The notes beneath the pieces are model-generated. The model searched no databases. It saw only the letters and a list, made by a program, of their open reading frames with translations, and was not told where the DNA came from. Made by a program: the position numbers and the translations under genes. From CAVVAL01 sp963742725 (lineage in GTDB: Bacteria; Actinomycetota; Actinomycetes; Mycobacteriales; Cryptosporangiaceae), in NCBI GenBank assembly GCA_963742725.1, contig CAVUMX010000001.1, positions 248,001 through 312,000 on the forward strand: a stretch of DNA of 64,000 nucleotides, written 5' to 3'. The stretch's first letter is position 1; each line of letters starts with the position of its first letter. Below, in pieces: positions 8,364-17,374 of the stretch.

Positions 8364-8960
8364 CTAAGGTCGGCGGCCGGTGAGCGCGAGGTAGCGGTCC
8401 CGCCAGGACGCGCCGTCCGCCACCGGGACCTGTGCGCGGTAGATCCCGTACGAACGCCACATCTCCGCCGACGGCTTTGTGCCCTCGTACATCGCCTGGC
8501 ACAGCTCCTCGGTGAGCGGGCTGTCGGCGCCGATGTGCCGGGCCACGTCGTGGGCGGTGAGCGTCCGGGCGATGTTCAGCTGCCAGAAGTAGTCCCAGGT
8601 GGGCACGTCGCCGTACGAGCAGTGGACCACGGCGTCCCGGTCGGTGACCTGGCGCGCGGCGTCGGTGGCGGCCTTCCCGATCCGGGTCACGGCGCCGGCC
8701 GGGTCGTCGCCGAGCAGGTCGCCGTCGAAGCGGTCCGTGCCGACCTCGTCCATCGTGCGGCCGGCGAGCAGGTCCGGCACCCACGCGTCGTCGTAGGCGA
8801 GGTGGTTGACCGCCTTCCGCAACGGCACCGGCTGGTCGGCGCCGGCCATGTCGAACACCGGCGGCAGCATCGAGTCCCACTGCTGGCCGCCGATCTGCCC
8901 GAACACCCCCACGACCGCCTCGTCGGCCAGCACGAACACCTCTGCCTCGCGGATCATCAT
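8364..8960 (-). CDS. DinB/maleylpyruvate-isomerase-type (mycothiol-dependent fold) protein
   Basis: A protein of about 198 residues resembling the MDMPI N-terminal/DinB four-helix fold: PLRKAVNHLAYDDAWVPDLLAGRT early, then HCSYGDVPTWDYFWQLNIARTLTAHDVARHIG, with His residues spaced as in metal-binding DinB proteins. Actinobacterial TIGR03086-like members are annotated as mycothiol-dependent isomerases or transferases, but no substrate can be read here. ATG codons at 8960 and 8957 are adjacent, and AGGGGAG upstream fits 8957 slightly better. It is divergent from the kinase/F420 fusion at 9045, and an 84-bp region holds both promoters. Confidence 0.72.
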   Translation of the reverse strand: MMIREAEVFVLADEAVVGVFGQIGGQQWDSMLPPVFDMAGADQPVPLRKAVNHLAYDDAWVPDLLAGRTMDEVGTDRFDGDLLGDDPAGAVTRIGKAATDAARQVTDRDAVVHCSYGDVPTWDYFWQLNIARTLTAHDVARHIGADSPLTEELCQAMYEGTKPSAEMWRSYGIYRAQVPVADGASWRDRYLALTGRRP

Positions 8961-9044
8961 GAGCTCCCCTCGTTGTGTAGAACCCACGGTAGAAGCCCAT
9001 GCGGCCAGTTTCTGACCGCAATCAGATCCGGATACTGTGTGCCC

Positions 9045-10514
9045 GTGGACGAGGTGGTGAACCTGCCTTCGCCGTGCGTCGTGCTGCTGGTGGGGCCCGG
9101 CGCGTCGGGCAAGTCGACGTGGGCGGCCACCCACTTTCCCGCCGACGTGGTCGTCTCCAGCGACCGGCTCCGCGCGCTCGTCGGCGCCGGCGAGGACGAC
9201 ATCACCGCCAGCGCGGACGCGTTCGCCCTCCTCGACACCGTGGTCGCCCAACGGATCGGTCGCGGCCTGACCACGGTGATCGACACGCTCGGGCTGGATG
9301 CCGGCAAGCGCGCCGCCTGGGTCGCCCTCGCCCGCCGGCACGGCCTACCCGTCGTCGCGGTCGCGTTCGACGTCCCGGCGGCGGAGTGCCGCGCCCGCAA
9401 CCGGCAGCGCGCGAAACGGATCCCCGCCGACGTCCTGACCGGCCAGCTCCGCGCGTGGCCGGCGGTCCGCGGGCAGCTCGCCGCCGAGGGGTACGACCAG
9501 GTGCTGGCACCGCGCGCGGTGCGGGTCGTCCCGGAAGCGTTCGTCGACGCGGGCACCGCCGCCCGCCGCCAGCGGGAGCAGCCGACCGGACTCCGCTTCG
9601 GCCTGCACATCGGCGCGTTCGCCTACAGCGGCGACACCGCCGCGGCCCTGCGCGAGATCGCCACGGCCGCCGAGGCGAGCGGCTTCGACGCGATCTACGT
9701 CATGGACCACTTCCGCCAGATCCCGCAGATCGGCCGCGCCTGGGACAACTTCCTGGAGAGCTACACGACCCTCGCGTACCTGGCCGCGTGCACCGAACGG
9801 GTACGGCTGGGCGCGCTCGTCACCGGCATCACGTACCGCAACGTCGCGCACCTCGGCAAGATCGTCGCCACCCTGGACGTCCTGTCCGGCGGCCGTGCCG
9901 TGTGCGGGCTCGGGCTGGCCTGGTTCAAGGACGAACACGCCGCGTACGGATGGGATTTCCCGCCCGTGTCACAGCGGTACGCGTTGCTGGAGGACGCGCT
10001 CCAGGCGCTGCCGCTGCTGTGGGGTCCGGGCAGCCCGGCCTTCGAGGGCCGGCACATCACGATCCCCGAGGCGATCTGCTATCCGCGCCCGCTCCAGGAC
10101 CACGTCCCGATGATCGTCGGCGGGGGCGGCGAGAAGCGGACGCTGGCGCTCGCCGCCCGGTACGCCGACGCGGCCAACGTCTTCGGCGACCTGGCGACCG
10201 TCCGGCACAAGGCGGGGGTACTGCGCGCGCACTGCGCCGACGCCGGCCGGGACGTCGAGCTGACCCACCTGTCCACCACGCTGATCGGCGCCGACGACCG
10301 GCACGTCGCCGAGGTGGCCGAACGCCTGCGGCCGCGCCGCCAGGACCCGGCCCGCTACGCCGCCTCGGTCAACGCCGGTACCGTCACCGACCACATCGGA
10401 CGGTACCGGGCGCTGGCCGAGGCGGGTGTGCGGGAGGCCATGATCCGGCTCCCCGACCTCACCGATCCCGCTCCGCTGGAGCACGCCGCCAAGGTCATCG
10501 CCGCGTTCCGCTGA
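9045..10514 (+). CDS. P-loop kinase domain fused to F420-dependent LLM oxidoreductase
   Basis: A 489-residue two-domain protein. Residues 1 to about 165 form a small P-loop kinase of the AAA_33/Zeta-toxin type, with Walker A GPGASGKST near the N-terminus, then VVSSDRLRALV, TVIDTLGLD and RNRQRAKRIP. From about residue 178 (GLRFGLHIGAFAYSG) it becomes a luciferase-like monooxygenase TIM barrel of the F420-dependent class: FDAIYVMDHFRQIPQIG, RVRLGALVTGITYRNVAHLGK and MIVGGGGEKRTL. LLM enzymes use reduced F420 to transfer hydride to organic substrates. The kinase partner and the joint reaction are unknown. A TACTGT -10-like hexamer sits 6 nt before the GTG at 9045 and no ribosome-binding site is visible, so a leaderless start is chosen. 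Confidence 0.88.
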   Translation: MDEVVNLPSPCVVLLVGPGASGKSTWAATHFPADVVVSSDRLRALVGAGEDDITASADAFALLDTVVAQRIGRGLTTVIDTLGLDAGKRAAWVALARRHGLPVVAVAFDVPAAECRARNRQRAKRIPADVLTGQLRAWPAVRGQLAAEGYDQVLAPRAVRVVPEAFVDAGTAARRQREQPTGLRFGLHIGAFAYSGDTAAALREIATAAEASGFDAIYVMDHFRQIPQIGRAWDNFLESYTTLAYLAACTERVRLGALVTGITYRNVAHLGKIVATLDVLSGGRAVCGLGLAWFKDEHAAYGWDFPPVSQRYALLEDALQALPLLWGPGSPAFEGRHITIPEAICYPRPLQDHVPMIVGGGGEKRTLALAARYADAANVFGDLATVRHKAGVLRAHCADAGRDVELTHLSTTLIGADDRHVAEVAERLRPRRQDPARYAASVNAGTVTDHIGRYRALAEAGVREAMIRLPDLTDPAPLEHAAKVIAAFR

Positions 10515-10551
10515 GCGTGCGCCGCCCGCCTCCGCTAGCCACCTCCCCGAG

Positions 10552-10602
10552 TTTCGGACTTTTGAGGGTGCCGCGGTGCCCGCGACCCTCAAAAGTCCGA
10601 AA
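10552..10602. repeat. dispersed palindrome copy 1 (intergenic)
   Basis: Arms TTTCGGACTTTTGAGGGT (10552-10569) and its exact complement (10585-10602) flank a 15-nt loop. This is one of four copies in the window. It lies between the convergent kinase/F420 gene and the GH18 gene, where it would also act as a bidirectional terminator-like hairpin. Confidence 0.92.
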
Positions 10603-10626
10603 GTGGGCGGGCTGTGGGCGGAACCC

Positions 10627-12024
10627 TCAGCCGGTGTACTGGGTGATGATCTTCGTGAAGTCGTACTGCTGCTGCGGGACGCCGCTGCACGAGTCGCCGG
10701 CGCCACCGCCGCCGCACGGCCGGTCGCGGTTGATCGACCAGAACGTGAAGCGCGCCAGGTGGTGCTGCCTGGCGTAGGCGAGCATCTGCTGGAAGTCCTG
10801 GATGCGCACCAGTTCCCCCGCGACGTCCGTCCTGCCGTTCATGGACGAGATACCCATGCGCCGGTACGCCTGGTCGTCGGTGTAGCCGTACGCGGTCTTG
10901 AGGCGTCCCTTCAGCGCCTCGGACGCCTGGATCGACAGGGTGCCCATGTTGGTGCTGCCGCCGCCGAAGTCGAACGGCATCAGCACCCAGCCGTCGTTCT
11001 GCAGCCCGGCCGCGGCGCCCCGCCTGATGAGGTCGACACCGGTGGCGCTCGGCCCTGTCTTCTCGGTGCCCATCGTGATGTACGTGACGATGCCGGGGTT
11101 GCTGGTCCGGACGATCTTCAGCGCGTCGATGACCCGCTGCCGGACGGCCGCGGTCTCGAACTCGGTGTTCTCGATGTCGATGTCGATCGCCTTGAGCCGG
11201 TAGGCGTTGATGACCTTCTGGTACGCGCCGGCCAGCGCGGACGCGGACGAGCAGAACTCACCGAGCTTGCGCCCGGACCAGCCGCCGAACGACGGGATGA
11301 TGTCGCCGCCGGCCTGCCGGATCGCGTTGATCGAGGACTGGTCCGAGCCGCCGGTGAGCGGGCGCGACCCGTCCCAGGCGGGGTTGCAGGTGCCGTCGGA
11401 CAGGATGAACGCCAGCGTGAACCACTTGACGCCGGCGGCGGCCATCACGTCCGTCGGGCGCTGCGGGTTGCCCCAGCCGAGGTACTCGTACGGCGCCGCG
11501 GCCATGTTCCCCGGACCGGGCGGCGGCGAACTGGTGGGCGACACAGTGGGCGACGGCGAGGTCGGGGCGAACGTCGTGAGCGCGTCGACGTTCGGCCCGC
11601 CGGCCGCTGTCGTGGCGGTCGCCCGGATCGTGTTGCCGCCCGCGTTGAGCGTGACCAGTCGGTCCACTGTCGACCAGGTGCTCCACGCGCCGGTCGGCGG
11701 GAACGCCAGCTCGTCCGCCACCAGGACGCCGTTGACCGCGAGGTCCATCGGCCGGTTCGCGGCGGTGCCGTTCGCGAACCGGATCCGCAGGCCGGTCGGC
11801 GTCGAGCCCGCCACGGTGACGGTCCACTCGACATAGCCCCCGACAGCGTTGTTGTAGTTGACGAAACCGGTGCCGGTGTATCCGGCGTGGTTGGACTCGA
11901 CCACGCCCTGCACGATCGTCGCGTTCTCGGCCTGGAAGTCCGCGGCGGCGGCCGTCGACGTAGGCAGCACCCAGGCCGCCACCACCGCCAGCAGCCCGGC
12001 CGCGGCAAGCGCCGTCACCTTCAT
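10627..12024 (-). CDS. secreted GH18 chitinase-like enzyme with N-terminal CBM35
   Basis: A secreted protein of about 465 residues. The ATG at 12024 is chosen for its strong AGGAGGAG site and clean signal peptide (MKVTALAAAGLL to TAAAA). A CBM35-type module follows to about residue 150: FQAENATIVQGVVESNHAGY, then RFANGT and NRPMDLAVNG. After a Ser/Pro/Thr linker comes a GH18 TIM barrel of the chitinase-D-like type with the intact DxDxE motif, read DIDIE and ending at E285. A SFGGWSG strand precedes it. GH18 enzymes hydrolyse beta-1,4-GlcNAc polymers; the C-terminus has PCGGGGAGDSCSG, probably a disulfide loop. The upstream neighbour on the same strand carries near-identical CBM35 modules. Confidence 0.9.
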   Translation of the reverse strand: MKVTALAAAGLLAVVAAWVLPTSTAAAADFQAENATIVQGVVESNHAGYTGTGFVNYNNAVGGYVEWTVTVAGSTPTGLRIRFANGTAANRPMDLAVNGVLVADELAFPPTGAWSTWSTVDRLVTLNAGGNTIRATATTAAGGPNVDALTTFAPTSPSPTVSPTSSPPPGPGNMAAAPYEYLGWGNPQRPTDVMAAAGVKWFTLAFILSDGTCNPAWDGSRPLTGGSDQSSINAIRQAGGDIIPSFGGWSGRKLGEFCSSASALAGAYQKVINAYRLKAIDIDIENTEFETAAVRQRVIDALKIVRTSNPGIVTYITMGTEKTGPSATGVDLIRRGAAAGLQNDGWVLMPFDFGGGSTNMGTLSIQASEALKGRLKTAYGYTDDQAYRRMGISSMNGRTDVAGELVRIQDFQQMLAYARQHHLARFTFWSINRDRPCGGGGAGDSCSGVPQQQYDFTKIITQYTG

Positions 12025-12060
12025 GGGCTCCTCCTTCTGCACCCGGCCCGCCCGCCGAGG

Positions 12061-12109
12061 TTCGGACTCTTGAGGGTTCCGGGCCCCGCCCGACCCTCAA
12101 GAGTCCGAA
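12061..12109. repeat. dispersed palindrome copy 2 (intergenic, with compensatory change)
   Basis: Arms TTCGGACTCTTGAGGGT (12061-12077) and the exact complement (12093-12109) flank a 15-nt loop. Compared with the other copies a T:A pair has become C:G in both arms, so pairing is preserved. It sits between the PQQ-type dehydrogenase stop and the GH18 ribosome-binding site. Confidence 0.92.
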
Positions 12110-12136
12110 GGTGGGCGGGGCCCGGGGGCGGGATGG

Positions 12137-14572
12137 CTAGCCGGTGATGTTGACCCGGAAGATCCGGTCGGAGCCGTCCGGCTGGCCGCCGTTGTTGTCG
12201 GCGTTGGTGGTACCGAGCCAGAACGCGTCCTCGCCGGGCACCTTCGTCACCGCGCGGAGGCGGCCGTAGGTGCCGACGTAGTACGCGGTCGGCGTGCCGG
12301 TGCCTTCGCCGGCCGCGAGCGGGATCCGCCACAGCCGGGTGCCGCGCAGCGACGCCATGTAGACGACGTCACGGACGATCGCGATGCCGCTCGGCGACGC
12401 CTGCGCGACGCCCCACGTCCGCTTCGGGTTCTCCATGCCGGCGACGTTGCACGAGCCCTCACACGTCGGCCAGCCGTAGTTGCGGCCCGGCTTGATCAGG
12501 TTGAGCTCGTCGGAGCTGCTGTTACCCAGCTCGGACTCCCACAGCCTGCCCTGGGAATCCCAGGCGATGCCCTGCGGGTTGCGGTGGCCGTAGCTGTAGA
12601 TCCGGGTGTTGAACGGGTTGCCCGGGGCCGCCGCGCCGGTCTTGGTGATCCGCAGGATCTTGCCGTTGAGCGAGTTGAGGTCCTGCGCCCGCCCGCTGGA
12701 CTGCGCGTCGCCGGTGGTCGCGTACAGGAAGCCGTCCGGGCCGAACCGGAGCCGGCCGCCGTTGTGGAACCGGTTCTTGACGATGCCGGTGAGGATCGAC
12801 GTGTAGCCGGACAGCGTCGTGCCGTTGTACGTCATCTTGGCGATCCGGTTGCCCTCCGACGACGTGTGCATGAAGAACACGTCCTGGTCGGTGGTGCCGT
12901 TCCAGGTCGGTGAGAACGCGACGCCCATGAGGCCGCCCTCGCCGTCCGTGGTCTGGCTGTTCGGGACGGTGCCGACCTGCGTCTTGGCGCCGCCGGTGCG
13001 GTTGACGCGCTGCACCCGGAAGTGGTCCCGCTCGGTCAGCAGTGCCTGCTGGCCGTCCGGCGACCAGGCGATGTCCCACGGGATCGTGTACCCGGTGGAG
13101 ATCTGCGTGATCGTGCCCGGCACGCCCCCGCCGCAGCCGCCCGTGGTGAACGTGCGGGTGTTGCTGTTCGGCGAGGTGTTGCCGGCGAGGTCGCGGGCCA
13201 CCACGTGCAGGGTGTACGAGGTGTTGCAGGCCAGCCCCGTCACCTGCGTGCTCAGTGTGGTGCCGGAGACGGACTTCAGCACGGTCGTACCGCTGCGCAC
13301 CTCGTACGCCGTGACGCCACGGTTGTCGGTGGATGCGGTCCACGCGGTGTCGACGGCCGTGCTGGCGACATTGCTGTGGGTGAAGTTGCCCGGCGCGGTC
13401 GGCGGGGACGTGTCGTTGCTCGGCAGCGTCCGGCAGATCGCCTGCGCGCTGCTCTGCGAGGCGTTGCCGGCCGCGTCACGGCCGAAGACCGACAGCCGGT
13501 ACTCGGTGTTGGCGGTCAGGCCGGTGAGCTGCTTGGTGGTGACGTTGCCCGCGGCCTCGGACAGCTTGTTGCCGTCGTGGTAGATGTCGTACGCGACGAC
13601 GCCGACGTTGTCGCTGGACGCCCCCCAGCTCAGCGTCAGGCTGTCCTCGCCGATGTTCGAGCAGCTCGGCTGGCCCGGCTGGGTCGGGTCCTCGGTGTCA
13701 CCGGGGACTCCGGCCGTGAGCCGGTCGACGTTCGGGCCGCCGTTCGCGGTCGTGGCGGTCGCCCGGACCGTGTTGTTGCCCGCCACCAGGGTGGCGTTGA
13801 ACGTCGCCTCGGACCAGGTGCTCCACGCGCCGGTACCCGGGAACGACGCGTTCGCCGAGACCACGGTGCCGTTGACGGCGATGTCCATCGGACGGTTGGC
13901 CGTCGTGCCGTTGGCGAAGCGGATCGACAGCCCGACCTGGCCGGCGGTCGCCGCGTTCACGGTCCACTGGACATAGCTGCCGACCGCGTTGTCGTAGTTG
14001 ACGAAGCCGGTGCCGGTGTAGCCGGCGTGGTTCGACTCCACGATCCCCTGCACGATCGTGGCATTCTCGGCCTGGTAGTCAGCGACCGGTGCCGCGACGT
14101 CCACCTCGACGTAGTCCAGGTTGGGGCCGCCGCCGGCCGTCGTCGCGGTCGCCCGGATCGTGTTCGCCCCGGCGGTGAGGTTCGTCGTGATCGACTTGCT
14201 CACCCAGGTCGTCCAGGCGCCGGTGCCGGGGAATGACAGCGCCGTCGACACGACGGTGCCGTTGACGGCGATGTCCATCGGGCGGTCGGTCGTCGTGCCG
14301 TTGGCGTACCGGAGCGTCACGGTCGCCGCGCCGGCCGTCGCCGCGTTCACGCTGACCTGCACGTAGCTGCCGGCGGCGTTGTTGTAGTTGACGAACCCTG
14401 TCCCGGAGAAACCGGCGTGGTTCGACTCGACCAGACCAGCCGAGACCGTCCCGCTCTCCGCCTCGTACCGGGTCGGGGCTGCCGACGCGGGGGTCGCCGC
14501 GGGCAACGTCATGGCGACGAGCAGACCTGTCGCGAGCAGCGCTAATCGCGTACGCGCTCTGTGCTTGGGCAT
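12137..14572 (-). CDS. secreted PQQ-type sugar dehydrogenase with two CBM35 and two FN3 domains
   Basis: A secreted modular protein of about 811 residues. The ATG at 14572 has an AAGGAGAG site and starts MPKHRARTRLALL, a good signal peptide. Two tandem CBM35 modules follow (about 33-155 and 160-285), both with ESNHAG(F/Y)(S/T)GTGFVNY. Two fibronectin-III domains (about 292-475) come next. The C-terminal part is a GDH/sorbosone-type six-blade propeller with HNGGRLRFGPDGFLYATTGD, YSYGHRNPQGIAWD and a NYGWP strand. Relatives are PQQ-dependent glucose/sorbosone dehydrogenases that oxidise sugars outside the cell; PQQ use is inferred. The GH18 gene downstream, 112 bp away, may be co-transcribed. 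Confidence 0.88.
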   Translation of the reverse strand: MPKHRARTRLALLATGLLVAMTLPAATPASAAPTRYEAESGTVSAGLVESNHAGFSGTGFVNYNNAAGSYVQVSVNAATAGAATVTLRYANGTTTDRPMDIAVNGTVVSTALSFPGTGAWTTWVSKSITTNLTAGANTIRATATTAGGGPNLDYVEVDVAAPVADYQAENATIVQGIVESNHAGYTGTGFVNYDNAVGSYVQWTVNAATAGQVGLSIRFANGTTANRPMDIAVNGTVVSANASFPGTGAWSTWSEATFNATLVAGNNTVRATATTANGGPNVDRLTAGVPGDTEDPTQPGQPSCSNIGEDSLTLSWGASSDNVGVVAYDIYHDGNKLSEAAGNVTTKQLTGLTANTEYRLSVFGRDAAGNASQSSAQAICRTLPSNDTSPPTAPGNFTHSNVASTAVDTAWTASTDNRGVTAYEVRSGTTVLKSVSGTTLSTQVTGLACNTSYTLHVVARDLAGNTSPNSNTRTFTTGGCGGGVPGTITQISTGYTIPWDIAWSPDGQQALLTERDHFRVQRVNRTGGAKTQVGTVPNSQTTDGEGGLMGVAFSPTWNGTTDQDVFFMHTSSEGNRIAKMTYNGTTLSGYTSILTGIVKNRFHNGGRLRFGPDGFLYATTGDAQSSGRAQDLNSLNGKILRITKTGAAAPGNPFNTRIYSYGHRNPQGIAWDSQGRLWESELGNSSSDELNLIKPGRNYGWPTCEGSCNVAGMENPKRTWGVAQASPSGIAIVRDVVYMASLRGTRLWRIPLAAGEGTGTPTAYYVGTYGRLRAVTKVPGEDAFWLGTTNADNNGGQPDGSDRIFRVNITG

Positions 14573-15064
14573 TGGGCCTCTCCTTCTCAGGAACACACCG
14601 GGTCCGGGTGCCGAGACGGTGCTGTGCACCGCCCCTGCGGCACCCGTTGCGTAGGTCACCGAGTCAGGCCTTGGCTTTCTCGTCGACTTCGGCATCAGGG
14701 ACGGCGGTAGTGCCCTTAGGGTTCCGCACGACCCTGGGGAATGGTCAGACGATTAGCACTCAAAATCGAACCGCCGTATGCGCTGCTTGTCAATACTTCG
14801 CCGCCTCTGCGGTGGTTGCACCGGCGTGTCGCGGGGCGCGGCGCGATCAGGCGAGTTGGCATAGACCACCTGCACGTTTGCCCAGTTCGCTCCGCTCAGA
14901 ACGAGCAGGGCTCGCCAATCTTCGGATGATTATTCAAGGTCTGGTATGCGAATACAGGCCGCAATCGGTCGTTACCCATGAAATACCGACGAAATCTGGT
15001 CAGGTCAGTGCAAGACATCGTATGATTCCGCGGTCCACCGACCCGGCTAGGCAAAGGCGCGGTG
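14573..15064. promoter_or_regulatory. divergent promoter region of the CAZyme block
   Basis: A 490-bp non-coding stretch between the divergent PQQ-type dehydrogenase and GH95-like genes. It is clearly lower in GC than its surroundings, with AT-rich segments around 14750-14810 and 14920-15030. No ORF with a ribosome-binding site was found. It contains a DasR-like site at 14857-14868, so it probably carries both promoters. Confidence 0.6.
14857..14868. promoter_or_regulatory. DasR-like (dre) operator between divergent CAZyme genes
   Basis: TGGCATAGACCA matches the TGGTCTAGACCA core of DasR sites at 10 of 12 positions and the site upstream of the GH27 gene at 11 of 12. Its location between two divergent CAZyme genes, one followed by a GH18 gene, fits control by GlcNAc-responsive DasR. 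This is inference. Confidence 0.42.
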
Positions 15065-17374
15065 ATGGCTGACATCTCTCGAAGGACCTTCTTACAGACG
15101 ACCCTCACGGCCGGCGCCGCGGGCGCCCTCGGCGGCGGCTGGGCCGCGGCGGCCGCCCCGCCCGAGAGCGGTTCCCTCTCGCCCGACATCTACCGCAGCA
15201 TCGTCGACGACGCCCGCATGGTCTGGCGCCGCCCCCCGACGAGCTGGCAGGACGGCCCGTTCCTCGCCAACGGCTACCTCGGCGCGCAGGTGTACCGCGC
15301 GCCCGCCGCGAACGTCGTCAAGATCATGCTCAGCCACTCCCACGTCCAGGACCAGCGCGGGCACTGGGAAGCGGCGATCGGCTACTCGCGGCTGCCGATC
15401 GGGTACCTCACGCTCACCCTGGCCGGCACCGTCACGGCCGTGGACTGGCAACTCGACCTGTGGAACGCCGAACTGTCCGGCACGATCACGACGACGCGCG
15501 GCAGCCTCGCCTTCTCGGCGCTCGTGCACAACAGCCGGAGCGTCCTCCTGGTCTCGATGCGGACGAGCGCCGGAGAGGAGACGGCCGCGTGGGGTTTCCA
15601 GCCGCTGCCGTCGCACACCACCAGGACCGTCCGGCTGCCGCCGGAATACGTCGGCAACCCGCCGGCGACCCCGGGCGAGGTCGGCCCGGTCCGGTACGCC
15701 GAGCAGTCACTCATCGCCGGCGGCGGCTACACGACCGCCTGGCAGGAACGCCGGATCGGCAGCCGGCGGCTCTTCGCGGCGACCGTCGCATACAGCCACC
15801 CGACGGCGACGTCCACTGAGGACGCCGTCCGCACGGTGCGCGAGACCATGGCCGCCGATCCCGACCGGCTCGTCACCGAGCACCGCCAGTGGTGGAACCG
15901 CTTCTACACCGCCAGCCTCGTCTCGGTGCCGGACAAGCTCGTCCAGCGGTTCTACTGGATCCAGCTCTACAAGATGGCGTCGGCCACGCGCCAGCACGCG
16001 CCGGTGGTCAGCGAGTGGGGCCCGTGGTTCCCCGAGGTCGGCAACAGCTGGACGGCCGTGTGGTGGAACCTCAACGTCCAGGTCGCGTACCCGCTGGTCA
16101 ACGGCTCGAACCACGCCGAGCTGGACGCCGTCACGCAGACGTTCCGCGACTTCCACCGCAACCTGCCGCTGTCCGTCCCGCCCGCCCACCGGGACGGCCA
16201 GACCTATGCCCTGTCGCACCCCGGCGACCGGATGTTGCGGCCAGGAGGCACCCGCGCGGTCGGCATCCCCGGGCCGGGCAACGGCAACGACCAGGCCGGC
16301 AACCTCATCTGGGGCATGCACAACGTGTGGCGCGCCTACCGGCACAGCATGGACCTCTCCATCGTCCGCGACGTGCTGTACCCGGTGCTCCGCAACGCCG
16401 TGAACTACTACCTGCACTTCCTGACGACCGGCGCCGACGGCAAGCTGCACCTTCCGCAGACCCGCTCGCCCGAGTACGCGAACGCCGCCGACGCGACCTA
16501 CGACCTGTCGCTCATCCGCTGGGGCTGCCGGACGATGATCGACGCCGCCAACCTGCTGCGGCTGGACGACGTCCTCCTGCCGCGCTGGTACGACGTGCTG
16601 GCCCGGCTGACGCCGTACCACCAGGACCCGGCGGCCGGCGTGCTCATCGGGGACGGCGTGCCGCTCTCGTCGTCGCACCGGCACTTCTCGCACCTGCTGT
16701 GGCTGCATCCGCTGCACGAGTACCAGTGGGACCGTCCGGACGAACGCGCCCTGATGCAACGCACGTTCGACCACTGGACGAGCATGCAGACCGCGTGGCA
16801 CGGCTACAGCTACGCCGCCGCGTCGACGATGTGCGCCATCATGGACCGGCCCGAGGACGCGCTCAAGCACCTGCGCTTCTTCCTCGACCGCAACATCGTC
16901 GACAACACGCAGCTCACCCCGAACACGATGTACCGCGAAGGCTCCAACTTCGCGATCGAGAGCCCGCTGTCGGCGGCACAGTCCGTCCTGGACATGCTCG
17001 TGCAGAGCCACGGCCGGGTCGTACGGGTGTTCCCGTCGGTATCGGAGACCTGGCGCGACGCGTCCATCGCCGGACTCCGTACCGAAGGCGCCTTCGTCGT
17101 CGACGCGTCCCGCCGGGCCGGTCGTACCGAGTGGATCCGCATCCGCAGCGACGCCGGCGCGCCGCTGACCCTCCAGCACGGCATCACCGGGACGCTGGAC
17201 GTCCGGGACACGGCCGGGCAGCCGCTCGGTTGGACCGACCTGGGCGGCGGCCGGATCACGATCAACCTGCGCGCCGGCGCGACGGCGGTCGTCACCCGCC
17301 GGGGCACCCGCCCGGCGCTGCGCCCACGCGACGTACCGGCCCTCGGCACGTCCCCACGCTGGGGCCTGCCCTAG
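15065..17374 (+). CDS. Tat-exported GH95-like glycoside hydrolase
   Basis: A protein of about 769 residues with a Tat signal, SRRTFLQTTLTAGAAGALGG, at its N-terminus. The N-terminal beta domain has QDGPFLANGYLGAQV, corresponding to the LPLGNGRLGA strand of GH95. The (alpha/alpha)6 barrel includes NDQAGNLIWGMHNVWRAYR, QTRSPEY and SHRHFSHLLWLHPLHEY. The C-terminal beta domain has SETWRDASIAGLRTEGAF. GH95 enzymes remove alpha-L-fucose or L-galactose from plant and animal glycans; the specificity here is not known. GTG 15062 and ATG 15065 are both possible. The TAG stop is formed by the left end of the inserted MITE, so the original C-terminus may have been different. Confidence 0.85.
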   Translation: MADISRRTFLQTTLTAGAAGALGGGWAAAAAPPESGSLSPDIYRSIVDDARMVWRRPPTSWQDGPFLANGYLGAQVYRAPAANVVKIMLSHSHVQDQRGHWEAAIGYSRLPIGYLTLTLAGTVTAVDWQLDLWNAELSGTITTTRGSLAFSALVHNSRSVLLVSMRTSAGEETAAWGFQPLPSHTTRTVRLPPEYVGNPPATPGEVGPVRYAEQSLIAGGGYTTAWQERRIGSRRLFAATVAYSHPTATSTEDAVRTVRETMAADPDRLVTEHRQWWNRFYTASLVSVPDKLVQRFYWIQLYKMASATRQHAPVVSEWGPWFPEVGNSWTAVWWNLNVQVAYPLVNGSNHAELDAVTQTFRDFHRNLPLSVPPAHRDGQTYALSHPGDRMLRPGGTRAVGIPGPGNGNDQAGNLIWGMHNVWRAYRHSMDLSIVRDVLYPVLRNAVNYYLHFLTTGADGKLHLPQTRSPEYANAADATYDLSLIRWGCRTMIDAANLLRLDDVLLPRWYDVLARLTPYHQDPAAGVLIGDGVPLSSSHRHFSHLLWLHPLHEYQWDRPDERALMQRTFDHWTSMQTAWHGYSYAAASTMCAIMDRPEDALKHLRFFLDRNIVDNTQLTPNTMYREGSNFAIESPLSAAQSVLDMLVQSHGRVVRVFPSVSETWRDASIAGLRTEGAFVVDASRRAGRTEWIRIRSDAGAPLTLQHGITGTLDVRDTAGQPLGWTDLGGGRITINLRAGATAVVTRRGTRPALRPRDVPALGTSPRWGLP

